This document shows positions 23,535-35,954 of a stretch of 64,000 nucleotides of DNA, piece after piece. Made by a program: the position numbers and the translations under genes. The notes beneath the pieces are model-generated. The model had not been told where the DNA came from. It saw only the letters and a list, made by a program, of their open reading frames with translations, and did not search any database. Position 1 is the first letter of the stretch, and the number at the start of each line of letters is the position of its first letter. This DNA is from Metallyticus violacea (Eukaryota; Arthropoda; Insecta; Mantodea; Metallyticidae): positions 31,810,501 to 31,874,500 of the forward strand of contig CM060834.1 of NCBI GenBank assembly GCA_030762175.1. The letters run 5' to 3'.

Positions 23535-25723
23535 CAATGCTGACCACGAAAGCTAGAGAATGTTTTAATGGGTTTTGTTTCAGAATTGTTGCATATAATT
23601 GAGAAAGATCTAATTAACAGTCTAAAATCTCTCAGATTATTCATTGTGCTGCACCAGAGAAATCTCTGCCACCAGAATTGATTTTCTATCATTCGAATAC
23701 AAGATTTGGAATTAAAATAAAATTATCTTGATTCAACTGAAGTTGAATCTTAAAAAAAGTGTCTTTAACAGAATTTTAGAAGAACAGAGAACACTTTTGA
23801 AGGACAAGAAAGAGAGAAAAAACACATCAGTTCTAAAATTTACATGGGAATAATTTTGTTTAAATGCTGTCATCGAAGCATGATGAAAAAGGGATCATTT
23901 TAACTGTTTTGCCTAAATTATTATGAGTTAAAATATTCTTTAATTCCATTTATCTTACCAAGAAATGAATGCAGTTGGTGGAGGAAGCCTCTGAAGTGTT
24001 GTAGTGTAACATATAAATACCCTGAAATGCAGAGAGAATGACAGATTGGTGAGCAAAGTTCAAATGTAAACCATTTTTGACAAGAAGCTGAGACCAAGAA
24101 CTGGTTTTTAATAGAGGAGAAGCTTGATGAAATTGGCTATTGATTAAAAACTTCTCCTCAAAAGTCTTTAACATTGTTAGCCCAGCAAAGTAGTATATTT
24201 GTCAGCAGTGCAAATAATGCTACTCAGCTGCTGCATCCATATATATTTACTGTTATAGCTGAAATAAAATATATGGAGGTACTAAAACAAAATATCCAAG
24301 AGGCATTTTTACAATATTCTGATTGTGGCGAGTGTCTCAAAATCTTTTCCAAAGGGTTCAACATGTATCACAGCAGAGGACATGCATTTCAAGCATCTAT
24401 TATGATTGTGAGTGCAGTATTAACCACCATTTACCACTAATAAATAAATTAAAAAACAAAAAATATACAATATGTATTCTGGCCATGCAATATGATTTCT
24501 CAATACAGGTAGCAAGATCTTTGCACAGTAAATTTCCATCAGCAAAATGAATTTTCAATTGTGTTCCAGAATGAGGATCCTCTATATATGACCTTTAACT
24601 GTTCTATGTCTGTAAAAAAAGCACAGAATTGCTGCTACTGGGATTTCTGAACTGCCACAGTTTATAATAATGCATACTTTTATATAATTTTCAGATCAAA
24701 GCTCTTGACTATATATACAAAGCAAAACTTTAGAGAATAATTATATTCAAAAGAAATAATTAAAGTTTATAATAAGAACAAAAGAACCTCATTAAGGAAA
24801 AATTTAAGAAAATAAAATGTAAGAATAATGATTAATTGATGAAAAAGTACTTTCTGCAGAAGAGGACGTAAAAGTTAAAAAAACATACACACACAATCCA
24901 TGCAATCTTTTGATATCCTTTTAAATTTTATCACAGTTTTGGATCAGTTCTCTTTGGATATCAGAAGCATTCATTTGTAAAATTCTTTAACAACACTGTT
25001 TCAAGTGCGTTAGTATTCCTGATTTTGTGAAAACTTCACAAATTATATTTGATTTTCCAGAGGTAATAAATCACATGCTACTTTTTCTTATATCATTATG
25101 ATAATTGCATTCCTTTAGTATACAGCTTACAAAGAATGCATTAAGATTGGGGAGCAATTTTTTCCCACTTGGGCAAATACAAACATTCCATTGCAACAGA
25201 GTCTTGGATAGTAACTAAAAGCACTGAACCACAACTCTCTCTGTTCCAACCTTATGTCAAATGAACATTTTTATAATGGGTTAAGACAGCCTGTGTGCAA
25301 ATTTTATGCTTGAATAAATGATTTATTGAAATCCCCTCTTCCTCGCTAAAAATATTGGATGAGCCAGTAGTAATGGCGTTGGATTACAGTATCACAGTAT
25401 GTGTATATACAACAAGGACACTCTGGCATGCATACACATAGTGAACCCAGTTACAGGTGGTTACAGTTGCAATGCAGAAACATAAAGCAAATGGATGGAA
25501 TGGGATTGTTATTTCTGTATTATATGCAATTTTAATTATGAAAGTGACGCATATTGTTCTGCTGTGAATTGTTTTAACAATAAGGGAAGCAATTCCAAAT
25601 AAAGATTTTTTATATTCCCAAAACTTGTATAGTGCAAAATTTTGTAATATGATTAACAGGTGTTATATACTGTCATATAATAAGCTACCAATTGCATCTT
25701 AATTTCAAATGCTAGAGGTAGAT

Positions 25724-25876
25724 AGCGACCTGCAAGGTACCAGCATGCTGATCACATCCCCCCCTGCAATACTGCCCTCTATCAATAAGTCATAAGATGG
25801 AGATAGGAAGCAGAGATCACCGCAGCAGGCCAAGGCTCACCCCAGGCTTTAGTGCCAAATGAGAAGAAGAAGAAGA
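25724..25876 (+). mobile_element. Short retroposon with 10-bp target-site duplication
   Basis: AGAGGTAGAT flanks the insert exactly (25714-25723 and 25877-25886). The insert ends in an (AGA)n tail, typical of LINE-mobilised sequence. The body is distinctly richer in G+C than its surroundings. No tRNA-like A/B boxes are evident, so it may be the 3' end of a LINE or a non-tRNA SINE. Confidence 0.75.
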
Positions 25877-25889
25877 AGAGGTAGATGAT

Positions 25890-28450
25890 AAACTGATGCA
25901 GAAAAGATTTTCTGAATAAAAGTGTCACAATTAAATAATAATTGCAGGATATGTGCAAATCATTTCAGAGGCAAACAGTTTCTGAATAAGAAGCATTTAA
26001 TGTAGACAGCAATGTTCACTTTATTAATTAAAAATATATTGTTTCACTGTAATCTGACACAAAATTAAATTTAAATTTAATGTTCACTTTATTTACAATA
26101 GAAATGCTTCAAAATCAATTATGGGAAAAAGAAAAAGTTAAAACGTACCTAAATGGAAGTAAAGATAAAATTAGAACTTAATATTGAAATTCTATCCTCG
26201 TATTATTCTCCACTAAAATATTTATAACTTTGTGAATGAATGAATTGGAACTGGGTGCAATCCTCTAAATTCAGAGCTGCATGCAACTAGGCCTCCTAAA
26301 TGGGTCCATTGTGACCTGTGAAAGAAAATTTTATATGATGGAAGTGTTCCAGGCTTAAGTTTGGGGTGCCTTTCTGGCATTTGCCAGTGATGACTGAAGA
26401 AAAATCTGAAGAAGGAAAAAAAAAGTCAGGGAGGATAATCAAGGTGGAAATCAAGCAGTGAGCTTTCCATTCACAAGTCTGTATCTTACTAATCTTGGCT
26501 ACCTCTAACAGTTCCCCCCCCCCCCCTTTTTCCTTTCCTCCCAATTTCAATATATTTTCTGACAGTTCATATATGCAATATAAAGTGAATATCACAATAT
26601 TTCTATATGTACTTGTTTTTGATGCATTATACCATAAATAATCTTTAATATATTATGCAGATATTATATTGTGATGCTACAGGTAGGAAATATTACTTAT
26701 TTACTACTTGGAACACTAGTGTGCAGGGCTTCTGCTAGTTGCCTATTTCAGCAAAGGGAGTTGAGCACTGAGTGCTCCTACTATACAAATAGTATACATG
26801 TGACAGTATACTCTAATGCATAAATTAAACATATGAAATAAAAAATTACAATGTTTATGGCATTAATATGTGTAATATATGCTGGTGATTTAGGCTTAAC
26901 ATGCAGTAGATATAATGGGTTCTAGCATAGGACCAAAACCTTTTGGAATCCCATTGAGATAACTTAATTTCTATAAATACAAGGTTTTAATGAAAAGTAA
27001 TGGCTCCTTAGGTATAGGATTGAAATATTTTAATTAATGAAATTCACACCTAATCCTTGGAATGGCTCTTTAATTACCTATACTCACCTTATAACTGAAT
27101 ACATTTCAGCCAATGATGAAGTTTCATAGAGCCATCACAAAAGTCAATCCTCTAGTTCAATTGGATACATAGTGATATCCACAGAAGAGTTTAGTTTGGA
27201 CAAGTGTCTTGGATCATGTTGCAGGAAAGTATTTTTGTTTCAAGTTCTTCATCACTGTTTTAAACTAGAAGTACTAAAATATAACCTTTTGAGTTATATT
27301 GTTATCCCATACTCAAGAGAAACAATGCGCATAACACATTTGCATCCTAAAATATTTGCGATGAGTTTTTCAGCAGCATCCTGTGGTTTAAGTTTTTTTT
27401 TCTGAGGCAAATCATTCTGTCAGTATTCCACAGTATGTTTAGTCTCTGGATCAAAATTGCCTACCAACATTTTGTTTCCTATCACAAAATTGTGAAGAAT
27501 AGCTATATTTTCATTCTCATAACCTGTGTTTTGAAACCATTTCATAAAACTTGTTCATTGTAGGCAAAAGTGTTCTTTGGTGTGTAGGTATAGTCTGCCA
27601 ACCAGAAAGAGACATGTGGGGGCTAAAGTGTTTATCTGCACATAATGAATGTGTGTGAGACACCCATGCTGCAACATGAATGGACTCAGATCTGGCTTGC
27701 CTGCTGGATTTCTAGTCATGGGCGAGTGTCTGACAACACAATTTACTTTTATCAACATGACATGATGAGGAGAGTAGAAAATGTTTACATAGCACATTCT
27801 TGCCACTTCCTTTCTCATAGATAGACAATAATGAAATAATGAGTATAGATATTGAAGAGCACGTTCCAAAAATTGTTTCCTGCATTTTATTTCCATCCAG
27901 TTATGAACTGTGTGTACAGAGAGGCATTACTTTTTTCATTCCATTTTTTAATGTATGAGAGGTATACTATATTGATTTACACTATTTTTTTTCCCTCCAT
28001 CCGTAGTTCACTATTTGACTTGTGAAGATAGTCATAGTAAGCTGTGTAGTATTCCATCACCTGGTAGCAGAACTGACCAAAGGGGTGCCAGCTATGTACA
28101 CTAGAGTGCAGTTCTCCAACCACTGCCAGTGTACAAGTGCACAGCATGTAGAGTGGTCATAAAGGGCAACATTGGATGACTTTGTTTCTCTGGAAAGAGA
28201 GTGTGACCACTGTGATTGATGGCAGTAGTTTTGAACATGAACGTTCACATAAAACCATTTACAACTGGGTGGAAGGCTGAACATGAGGGTGCACATCAAT
28301 GAAAAAGGTGACCAGAACCAGAAAGTGACAAGTGTCAAAACTTTGCCCAGCTAGAGCTGGCCATCCGAGATAACAGGAAAGAGAAGGCGGCCAAAGGACT
28401 TTACAGAAACACCCTGTAGTGCATCATACCTGGCCACCTTTAGCTGGGGT
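25890..28450. other. No gene recognised
   Basis: AT-rich to 27000. From 27000 to 28450 the base composition is more even and several open frames occur, but none shows a known motif. 'gaaaagtaatggctcc' at about 26993-27008 resembles a mariner end, but no partner end was found. A C-run lies at about 26514-26526. Confidence 0.35.
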
Positions 28451-28454
28451 TGGC

Positions 28455-28735
28455 CCTGGTGGTATAGTGGTAACCATACTTGCTTCCTAAACCCAAGGTT
28501 GCAGGCTCACTCCTAGCCAGGATCGATGGATTTTTTTTGACATCTAAGTATGGCTTCCTTCGAAAGGGGAATAAAGCTGGGGTCCCATGTCATAGATTTA
28601 CAGCACAAAAAAGAAATTCACCTGAATGAAGAGGCCTCTGAGCAAAATTTGTTGGCCATTTCATGCTCTGAATTGAATGGGTTGCTAATGACCTGAGATG
28701 TTAAAGAGCATCTGTAAATAAAACAAATCAGCATC
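28455..28735 (+). mobile_element. tRNA-derived SINE, family 2, copy A
   Basis: The head has an A-box-like TGGTGGTATAGTGGTAACC and a B-box-like GGTTGCAGGCTCACTCC. The body, 'tatggcttccttcgaaaggg', 'gaataaagctggggtc' and 'catagatttacagcac', recurs in the copy at 39110-39395. It is non-coding. Confidence 0.8.
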
Positions 28736-28759
28736 AATCAACCTTTAGCCTGGGAAGGT

Positions 28760-29100
28760 GGGCTTTTAAAATCTTGACTGCAAAGCTAACGCAAAGGCAT
28801 GAGGGTATGAACAGGCATCTCCTGATATGCTATGACCAAGATCCAGCAGACTTCTTGTCCAGATTTCTCACTGGCAATGAGATATGAGGCAGAGACCAAA
28901 CAGCTATTGATGCAGAGGAAGCATAAGAGTAGTCCTTAACCAAAGAAATTCTGAAGTTCTGGGCTATGGAGAATCCTCTGCATGGTTTTCACTTTGCTGA
29001 CTGTGAAGACATGAAAATAGCTATCCAGGCATGAGTACTTGTGAAGACATTAGTTAAAAGAACAAAATTCCATAACAAAGTGAAAAACTGGGTTACAAGC
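28760..29100 (+). mobile_element. mariner-like transposase remnant
   Basis: The plus strand reads RHLLICYDQDPADFLSRFLT then GNEI, matching the block just before the first catalytic Asp of mariner (here Asn). After a frameshift it reads YEAETKQLLMQRKHKSSP, matching 'YDPETKxQSxxWKHxxSP'. A third shift gives WRILCMVFTLLTVK. It is in three frames with stops, so it is dead. Confidence 0.75.
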
Positions 29101-30035
29101 TTCAAGGTTACTTTATTTTGAATGCCCAAAGAGTTGAAGGAATGGCTAATTGTATGTGCTTTACAAATTTACAATTGTGTAGTATGCTTGAACAATCCTT
29201 GTTGAACCCATAATATTGAAGCACAGATTGAAAGTTAGCAGAATATTCACAATTAATTCAGAAAAAATTAATAAGCTGGAAGATCATTAGATAATCCAAT
29301 GATTGGTTAATCAAGAAATGGATAATCAAAGTTCTACCATAATTGAGGTTTTTTTAGTAAAAAAGGAATAAAATGGGAATGTTGCTCAAAAAGAAAGTTA
29401 AAATCTTGAGTATTCAATCCTGTTATTAATGCTATTATATTGATTATTTCATGTTTAATGATTAAAAAAAGTATCTCTTAAAATCCAATCCTTAGTAATT
29501 AATTTACTGTTATCTGTTATCAGAATCCATCACATTGGCCCCAATATTATAACAGTCTCAATACCTGTCTTTATAAGCCAGGATATTTTTATGAACAAGT
29601 TTCAGAAAGCTGGTATATGAGTCGCAGCTGAGCCAATGAACATCATAATTAAGTCTTTGTAAGCAGCATTGTTTAAAACAAGGACCAATATACCAGAGGA
29701 TATCAAAAAGTAATGAGACTATTGGCTCTCCTTATTAAGTTCAATTACAAACTTTCAAAATAACCAGTGTTTCATTTCTGAGCAAATATGATAGGTGTCA
29801 TCACACTTATATCTAAACTATTGTGTGTATTTTATCATAAATGCTCAATAAGCACCAATTTTTCTGCAACTTTCCTAAAGCCCAAATCATAATGAATTAA
29901 GTCTTTAGTCTAAAGTAATCATTATGAAAGCAATCTTTGCAGCTGTCAAACAATCTAACAATATTGCATCAATAGTGTTTAGATTTATCTTAATGTTTAA
30001 TAAAGATGATCTTCATAAACATGGTCAAAGGTACT
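29101..30035. other. No gene recognised
   Basis: AT-rich. 'tatcaaaaagtaatgagac' at about 29700 resembles a mariner end but lacks a partner. Confidence 0.35.
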
Positions 30036-30039
30036 AAAA

Positions 30040-30175
30040 TATGGACTCGTGAAGAGGAATCTGCAATTTGAATCTTGCTGGGATCATATGTTTTTTTCCC
30101 CTCCACTGTCCTCATCAATAGCAAAATTCTGGGGAGGTAGGCCTGGAATTCTTCCTTTCCCCTAAAAAAAATATT
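30040..30175 (+). mobile_element. SINE family 1, degraded copy
   Basis: It opens with 'ggactcgtgaagaggaatct', keeps a B-box-like TTTGAATCTTGC, and ends with 'ggggaggtaggcctggaatt'. These align in order with 32800-32945 of the best copy. Confidence 0.7.
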
Positions 30176-30199
30176 CCTTGCTTTATAGAAAACCTATTT

Positions 30200-30365
30200 T
30201 AAACCTGTTAAAATCTCTTTCCCATGGGAAGGGTTAAAGTTCTAAAATGGCTAAAATTTTCAACAATCTTCAGTGTTTCACTCTTTAAACTGTAAAATTC
30301 AGGACATGTTTCGTGACTTATCAGTCACATTGTCAACTAATGGTTCATGGTTGACAATATTGTTG
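30200..30365 (-). mobile_element. Penelope-like pLTR with variant hammerhead
   Basis: On the minus strand: UUGACAA (C3 to U and G8 to A against CUGANGA), stem II GUGAC/GUCAC with loop UGAUAA, then GAA, stem III AC/GU around AU, cleavage base C, then 'cctgaattttacag' and 'aaagagtgaaac'. A plus-strand inverted copy of the first nine bases (ATTGTCAAC...GTTGACAAT, 30329-30358) lies beside it. The damaged pLTR at 7727-7850 belongs to the same subfamily. Confidence 0.65.
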
Positions 30366-30379
30366 TAACTTCAAATCCA

Positions 30380-32759
30380 TGATGGGTACTAGAAACGTAT
30401 CCTAAACACTGGCTGCCTTTATCTGCATCATCTCACAACATTAGTGCTCCAACTATAGAACAAAATCTTGTGTTTGCAAGAGTGCACACATAATGGAATA
30501 AAATCATTGCTGTTTTCACAATCTTTTATATGCCAAATTAATCAATTTCAGTATTATTTAATTTATTATCCATTATGTTTGGCAAAATGTTAACAAAACC
30601 CATTTGCAACACCATATTTCAGAAAATAGTTTTTTATAGAAATATAAATGATAAAGGAAATGTTTTCAGTTTAGCTTAACTTTATATGCTCAGATGTAAA
30701 AGCATGCCTTATCCATTTGATGATAAAGTTCTCCTTAATAAAATGCTAGGATCTCGTGCTCTCTGGCAAACACAGATATTTTCGTGCTGTTTTTTGTTGA
30801 TTCGTTTAAGTAACATATATTGCATATAAATGGGTATTTGTCTGAAAGCTTCTACCAGTTGATCTGGTTCAGCCTGTGACATCACTTCTCAAATACAAGT
30901 ACCTTTGATAGAGAAAAATGATAACTGTAATCTCAATACAGATTCAAACTCATGATAGCCATTGTGCTATTTTGGAGAAAGAGTCATATGTGCAAATATT
31001 GAAAATTGCTATTTAAATATCCCTCTTCAACAATTCATTTTTGAAATCAAACAATTAAAATAAATGTAATATTATTCATTTTTGTACAAACATTGTGTTT
31101 TCTAGTTCCACAAAAATAGCTAAACTTATATTCATTAAAAGCATTTAAAATGAATATATATTGCATATTACATATTTCTTAATATTTCCCAAAGACTAAA
31201 TTTTAAATTTAGGTGTTTTATTTTTATTACTAAACAAGTTTTATGTATATATACAGTTGTAACATTAGAATTTAAGATTCCATGTTATTTAGACATATTT
31301 TCTTTGCTTGCATTCGCTTTTACTTGTCTTCCCAGAAGCTTTTATATGTTATTTCTGTAATCTGTGATGTTTATAGACTTGAATAGTGGGCATTAAAGCT
31401 AGAACTTGTTTTAGAGTATATAATGCATAAATGACTTCAAAACAAAGGCCAAATGCCTGAATTTGTTAGCATAAATTAGTTTCCTATAATTGTGAAATAT
31501 ATCTGTTGCTTACACAATGTCCATGGTAGTGTAAACAGTCTCAATCATTGCATTTATATTGGTGTTTTTGTATAAAATACTTAAGATTTTTAATATGACT
31601 ATGTACATATGTTTTATGAATGTGTCAGATTTGCATTATGACAAAATTTGTTTAATAGTTGTGAGGAAAAGATTTAATAGTGACTTTGGAATGCGGAAAT
31701 GAGACAGTCTAAATAACAAAGAAAAGTTTTAGGGGCTTCCTTAATTATGTTAATGTATTAATAAATGTAAAATTAACAACTGTTAACACCTCCAGCATAG
31801 CGGCCACAAGACTGCCAATGTTTCAGTGTTAGAAAGTAAAAGTTTTTGTGTTAAGTTATAGCAAAGTACAAATTAGATTTACCTCCATTTGTAATTCATT
31901 GTACTAAAATGTACATTCTTTCATTGAAATTTTCAAAAATTGGCTCAACTGATGAACTGAATGTGGAACAGTATTCTGGAGGTGTGATACATGGAGAATT
32001 GTTTATTGCATGAATGACACCGCCAAATTTGCAGAACTCTTCCCGGAATGTTTCTTCTCTTTTTTAAAATAAATCCTTCAGGCCAATAAACTTTTACATG
32101 AAGTTTAATTTGAAATTCTATTGTGTAACCCTCCCAGGCACTGAGTTTGAGTGAATAATATTTTAAAGAGCCAAAAATAACAGGATAAACAAAATTACCA
32201 TAAAACAGGTATTATTAGTGGAAGAAGAGGATGCAAGAGAAGACACATGCTGTTTTCATGATGTTTCAGGATGTAAGTTTGGGGTCAAAGAGCAGCTACT
32301 GCCACATGCAAATATTATGTTTTCCCTTGTATTCAGTTTCCAAAAGTATTTTTATTTTATTGCATTAGACACCATTATCAGAGATTCTTAGAGTGCTTAG
32401 AAGTAAAATATAAAACATTATAAAGTATCATTTTCTGTTAAGTGGTAACAATAGTAGAAAGTACTGATGACTACAGTTAGTTGTTTTGATTCAGATCATT
32501 GCTTTCCTTTATTACTGCCTTTTGTTGTTCACAGTTAGTCAAACAAAGATGTTTGGTTAATAAAAAAATAACTGGTATGGCGTTAGCAGTAATAATACTG
32601 TTAAACACCTCTTTCAGAGCATATAAAATGCATATGAGACAAATTTCTATCAAGGTGAAAGTAACAATTGAGTAGGTGGTCCAAATATGGATATATAACA
32701 AAAAAGTTGTGTTTTCAAATACATATTATTTAAATGTTAGGGAGCTGCCTATGCCAATG
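30380..32759. other. No gene recognised
   Basis: AT-rich throughout; no protein motif, SINE or pLTR signature was seen. Confidence 0.4.
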
Positions 32760-32772
32760 AAATTCAAGTTCA

Positions 32773-33067
32773 ACCGCCATGGGTGGCCGAGGTCGTTAAG
32801 TCTCGGACTCGTGAGCGGGAGGTCTGGGTTCGAATACCGCCAGGATCGTCCTTCCTGACTGGGGTTTTTTCCAGGTTTTCCTCAGTCCTCATAAATGGCA
32901 TATGTCGGGGAGGTACCCTAAACTTAGGCCTGGAACGATTCCTTCCATAAAATCCTTTCCCAATATATCATTTCAGCTCATGTATCATCAGTGTCCATCG
33001 CCTGTGGTGCCTCTGTAGCAAAAACAGGCGTTAAACACTATTCATTCATTCATTCATTCATTCATTC
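32773..33067 (+). mobile_element. tRNA-derived SINE, family 1, full copy with target-site duplication
   Basis: AAATTCAAGTTCA flanks the element exactly (32760-32772 and 33068-33080). The head carries an A box, TGGCCGAGGTCG, and a B box, GGTTCGAATACC, as in a Ser/Leu-type tRNA. The body follows and the element ends in an (ATTC)n tail. It is the best-preserved copy of the family in the window, so probably the most recent insertion. Confidence 0.95.
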
Positions 33068-33080
33068 AAATTCAAGTTCA

Positions 33081-33727
33081 GCAAATATTAAGGAGCATAT
33101 CACAATGTGAATTCATCCCAGAGTAAATGTAATGAGAGAAACTGTTGTGAAATAGCATCACAGTTCTTAATAACAAAAATTGTGAAACATGACCGTTATA
33201 CACTCTTTTTTTTTTTTTTTTGATAACCTATCATAAAACTTTTAAACTTTTACCAAACATGGTTATATTAAAGGATATAACATTTTATATAGTTATATCA
33301 CTTTCTTCAATCATCTCTCTTTGCTTTTAATTTATGTGGATAATAACATATCCTAATGAAAATAACAAAAATACACGTCTCTAAGATTTACTTGTTTTAC
33401 TTTTCTGTGTTATTATGCATCATCAAATGTGTCTGCTGCTGTGATTCTTTTATCATTTGTTCAAATACTGTATCATACCATAAGATTAAAGATGACAAGT
33501 ACGAGGCTGAAGGTGTAACTACACTAGATGGACTATACAGAATCTGTAGATACTTGTGCGTAATGAAATTACTTGCAAATACCATTACAGTCTCAATGAT
33601 TGGCATTTTCTTCCACTTTAGTGTACATAAAAAATTGCTGTCACACTGGCTGTAACTGCAATGCATTGCAGGGAGAAGGCGTATCTCTACTTTGTAAAAC
33701 AAGGAACAACATATTAGGAAAATATTG
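33081..33727. other. No gene recognised; probable Penelope body
   Basis: Two overlapping frames of about 100 codons, one on each strand, have no family motif. The end of the stretch is shared with 16064-16100 (minus), so part may be Penelope-like sequence upstream of a pLTR. Confidence 0.35.
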
Positions 33728-33850
33728 TACTTACGAAGCTGTTGACTGAAGATGGGAGAGATTCTCCTGAAACATGTCTTACTTTTACGTAAGTAAGTGG
33801 AGTTTGGTGTAAAAAATGAATACCTAAGTTTAGGTTAACATATTAGGAGT
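33728..33850 (+). mobile_element. Penelope-like pLTR with intact hammerhead core
   Basis: Core CUGAAGA (33746-33752), stem II GGGAGA/UCUCCU with loop GAU, GAA (33769-33771), stem III AC/GU around AU, cleavage base C (33778), and a weak stem I UGA/UUA. The tail 'aagtaagtggagtttggtg' follows. Stem II is identical to the copy at 15928-16062. Confidence 0.75.
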
Positions 33851-33929
33851 TTGTGATTTTTGTTCTAACCTCCAGAAGTTTCAGAAAACATACTGTTGTC
33901 TTAAATAGGCTTTCATTATGAAATTGAAA

Positions 33930-34745
33930 GAGTGAATAGTTATACATATTTCAGCCTTACATTAGATTCCTGCCTAACATGATCATATCATGCAGAACAT
34001 ATTGTGAAAAAGATTAACACCATCAATCATATTCTGTATAGATTAAAAGATATTAATTGGTGTAGAGGCCATCTAAAAATTTGTGTTTTGCTTTGATACA
34101 TTCTAATAGATATGAATACAATATAGTGTAATAGCACTAAAGAACAACTTAGTTCCTTAGAAATCCTGCAAAAAAGACCAATCAAAATTAATAATCTTTA
34201 ATGTTTATGAACACCCAATAGATACATTTAAGGAAACAAACATCCTGCCAGTCTCTATGCTTTGCTTACAAAATGAATCAATACTTATGTGTAAGGATAA
34301 AAATAATCTCCTATGTATGTACTAACTTCACTATTAGATATATGAAAAGATGTACACTTCTACAAAATGAGTTAAACTGAGCAAATTTTCATATAATGTG
34401 TAAACTCTAAAAATATAGGCTAAAGTATACTACATAGTGTTGTCAAAATCTATGATAACCTTTTTTTTTAGTTAAAAGGTCTTGGAATTTGTATCAAATC
34501 AAAAATAGTTTAATTAATCTTATTGAAATTTACTGTAACCTAAAGTAACGTATTCAGTTCTAGGATACACATAGTTCAAATGTCTAATTGATTAATTTTG
34601 TAATCCACATGAACTACTTTTAAGATTTAAGTTAGTTTTATTTTTTATACTCGTTAATTTTTTAGCTGCCTAATATCTTTGTAAAGGGCAATCCTCCTTA
34701 GAGCTGCCAGCCCATTGCAACATTCTATATAAATAAATTAATTTT
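33930..34745 (+). mobile_element. Non-LTR (CR1/jockey-like) LINE, 3' part
   Basis: The plus strand reads FSLTLDSCLT, stop, SYHAEHIVKKI, then INHILYRLKDINWCRG and, further on, LQKRPIKI. This is the region after the reverse transcriptase palm (YLGLxLDxxLxWxxHIxxxxxKI ... QKRxIRI). The 3' end has 'ctgccagcccattgcaaca' and a taaataaatta tail. Several stops show it is dead. Confidence 0.8.
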
Positions 34746-34799
34746 TAAAAAATGTAAAAATATGATTATGGAGTTAGGGCTTTTTCCTCCCTTCTGTCT

Positions 34800-35875
34800 C
34801 TATAAAACTACATATTTATTTATATATTTAAACAGAATTAAGTTTACAAATATTACAATATGGCCTGTTTGTGACCCATGTTCTATTATAGGCCAATATT
34901 TTAAATCACTCCAATACAAAAATTTTTATTAACATACTAATTTTTACCATTCAACTAACTATATTTAACAGTGTTTAACACACTAAAACATTTTATACAA
35001 TTCAATAATCACCCAAAATTAACAATAAATGCATTCTCATTTATAAAACTTCTGCCCTTAACTACCTTACATCCATACAATTTAAACTAAAGACCTACAC
35101 ATATAATCCCAAAACTACTACCAGCCAGTTACCTAAGGCAAACACAAACCATAACCATTTGTTCTTAGCTCTAAACAGATATTCCCCAAGATTCCAAATT
35201 TGTCTTTGGTCACTAAACATTTTCTTTGCTGCAATTTGCTTATTTAACTTCAACTATTTACCATATATTACTTGTTGTCTCCATTCACCTGTTCCTGAGC
35301 ATTCAAACAGAATATGTTCTGTTTTCCAAATTTCGACATATAGAGCAAATCCAAGCTCACAATTACTGAATGTTCTTTCTCAAAACCTTTATCCTATAAA
35401 TTCAATATATGACGTTCTAATTTCATTCCTATTCCCTAATCATGTCTCGACTAATCTACCTTTTCAACCAACAAACCAATAAAACCCAAAGGCAAATTCT
35501 TTTTCAAATTTTCACAATTCCAAATACCCAGCCTCAGAGACCCAATTTCCTCCTTTTCACCCTATTCCGAATCCACTCTAGCTCTAAATTTCTGCAATTT
35601 CTTCTGACTTCTGAGCCTGATCTCTCCTGCTGCTGGGAAGACACATGTCTTTCTGCATACCGCTGTACCATGCTTTCAAGCTCCAAAATACTTCCATATG
35701 ATGTTGAACAATGCTGGAATCTATTGCGATGTCCTCTCTTTTTCCTCTCTTCATCTTCCCTCTCCCAGCTGTTGAATCTCTTGAGACAAGTGCCTGTTCA
35801 TGATATTAGAAAACTTCACATAATTAGAATAATCATAATAGTGCATATGGATATGGAAAATATAAAATTATAGAA
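34800..35875 (-). mobile_element. Non-LTR retrotransposon 3' part, decayed
   Basis: The minus strand reads NCELGFALYVEIWKTEHILF followed by ECSGTGEWRQQVI. This matches the C-terminal Cys-His domain of LINE proteins (Cx2C...Hx4C, 'HILxEC..'), with one cysteine pair lost. Nothing intact remains. The plus-strand open frames over the same bases have no motif. Confidence 0.6.
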
Positions 35876-35954
35876 GAGCTTGTATAACTGACTTCTACAG
35901 TTCAACTTAGGGAGGGGCAGATTTTGAGCAAAATAGAATTGTTAAACAGATGAA

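Larger units (their letters stand above)
18561..25713. other. 7 kb AT-rich stretch without recognised mobile elements
   Basis: No coding exon, SINE, LINE, mariner or pLTR signature was recognised here, unlike the rest of the window. It holds many TAATTA cores, a perfect POU octamer ATGCAAAT at 20496-20503 flanked by TAAT sites, an (ATC)n repeat at about 21194-21216, and perfect inverted repeats at 22728-22768 and 23452-23534. It may be regulatory or simply unremarkable AT-rich DNA. Confidence 0.4.

Noticed and set aside
26990..27420. Possible mariner element starting at 'gaaaagtaatggctcc'
   Set aside because: No transposase block could be read with confidence and no second terminal repeat was found.
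27555..27896. 113-codon minus-strand frame
   Set aside because: No recognisable domain, no splice context and unremarkable length for this composition.
29690..29780. Possible mariner end 'tatcaaaaagtaatgagac'
   Set aside because: Single end only, with no matching partner; too short to call.
32773..32850. Possible tRNA gene
   Set aside because: The A and B boxes are good, but the sequence continues into a SINE body with a target-site duplication and does not fold into a complete cloverleaf with a mature 3' end.
33356..33702. About 100-codon frames on both strands
   Set aside because: No family motif; adjacent to a Penelope pLTR and probably element sequence rather than a gene.
35159..35873. 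Two overlapping plus-strand frames of 107 and 143 codons
   Set aside because: They have no motif and lie antisense to a recognisable LINE C-terminal domain.
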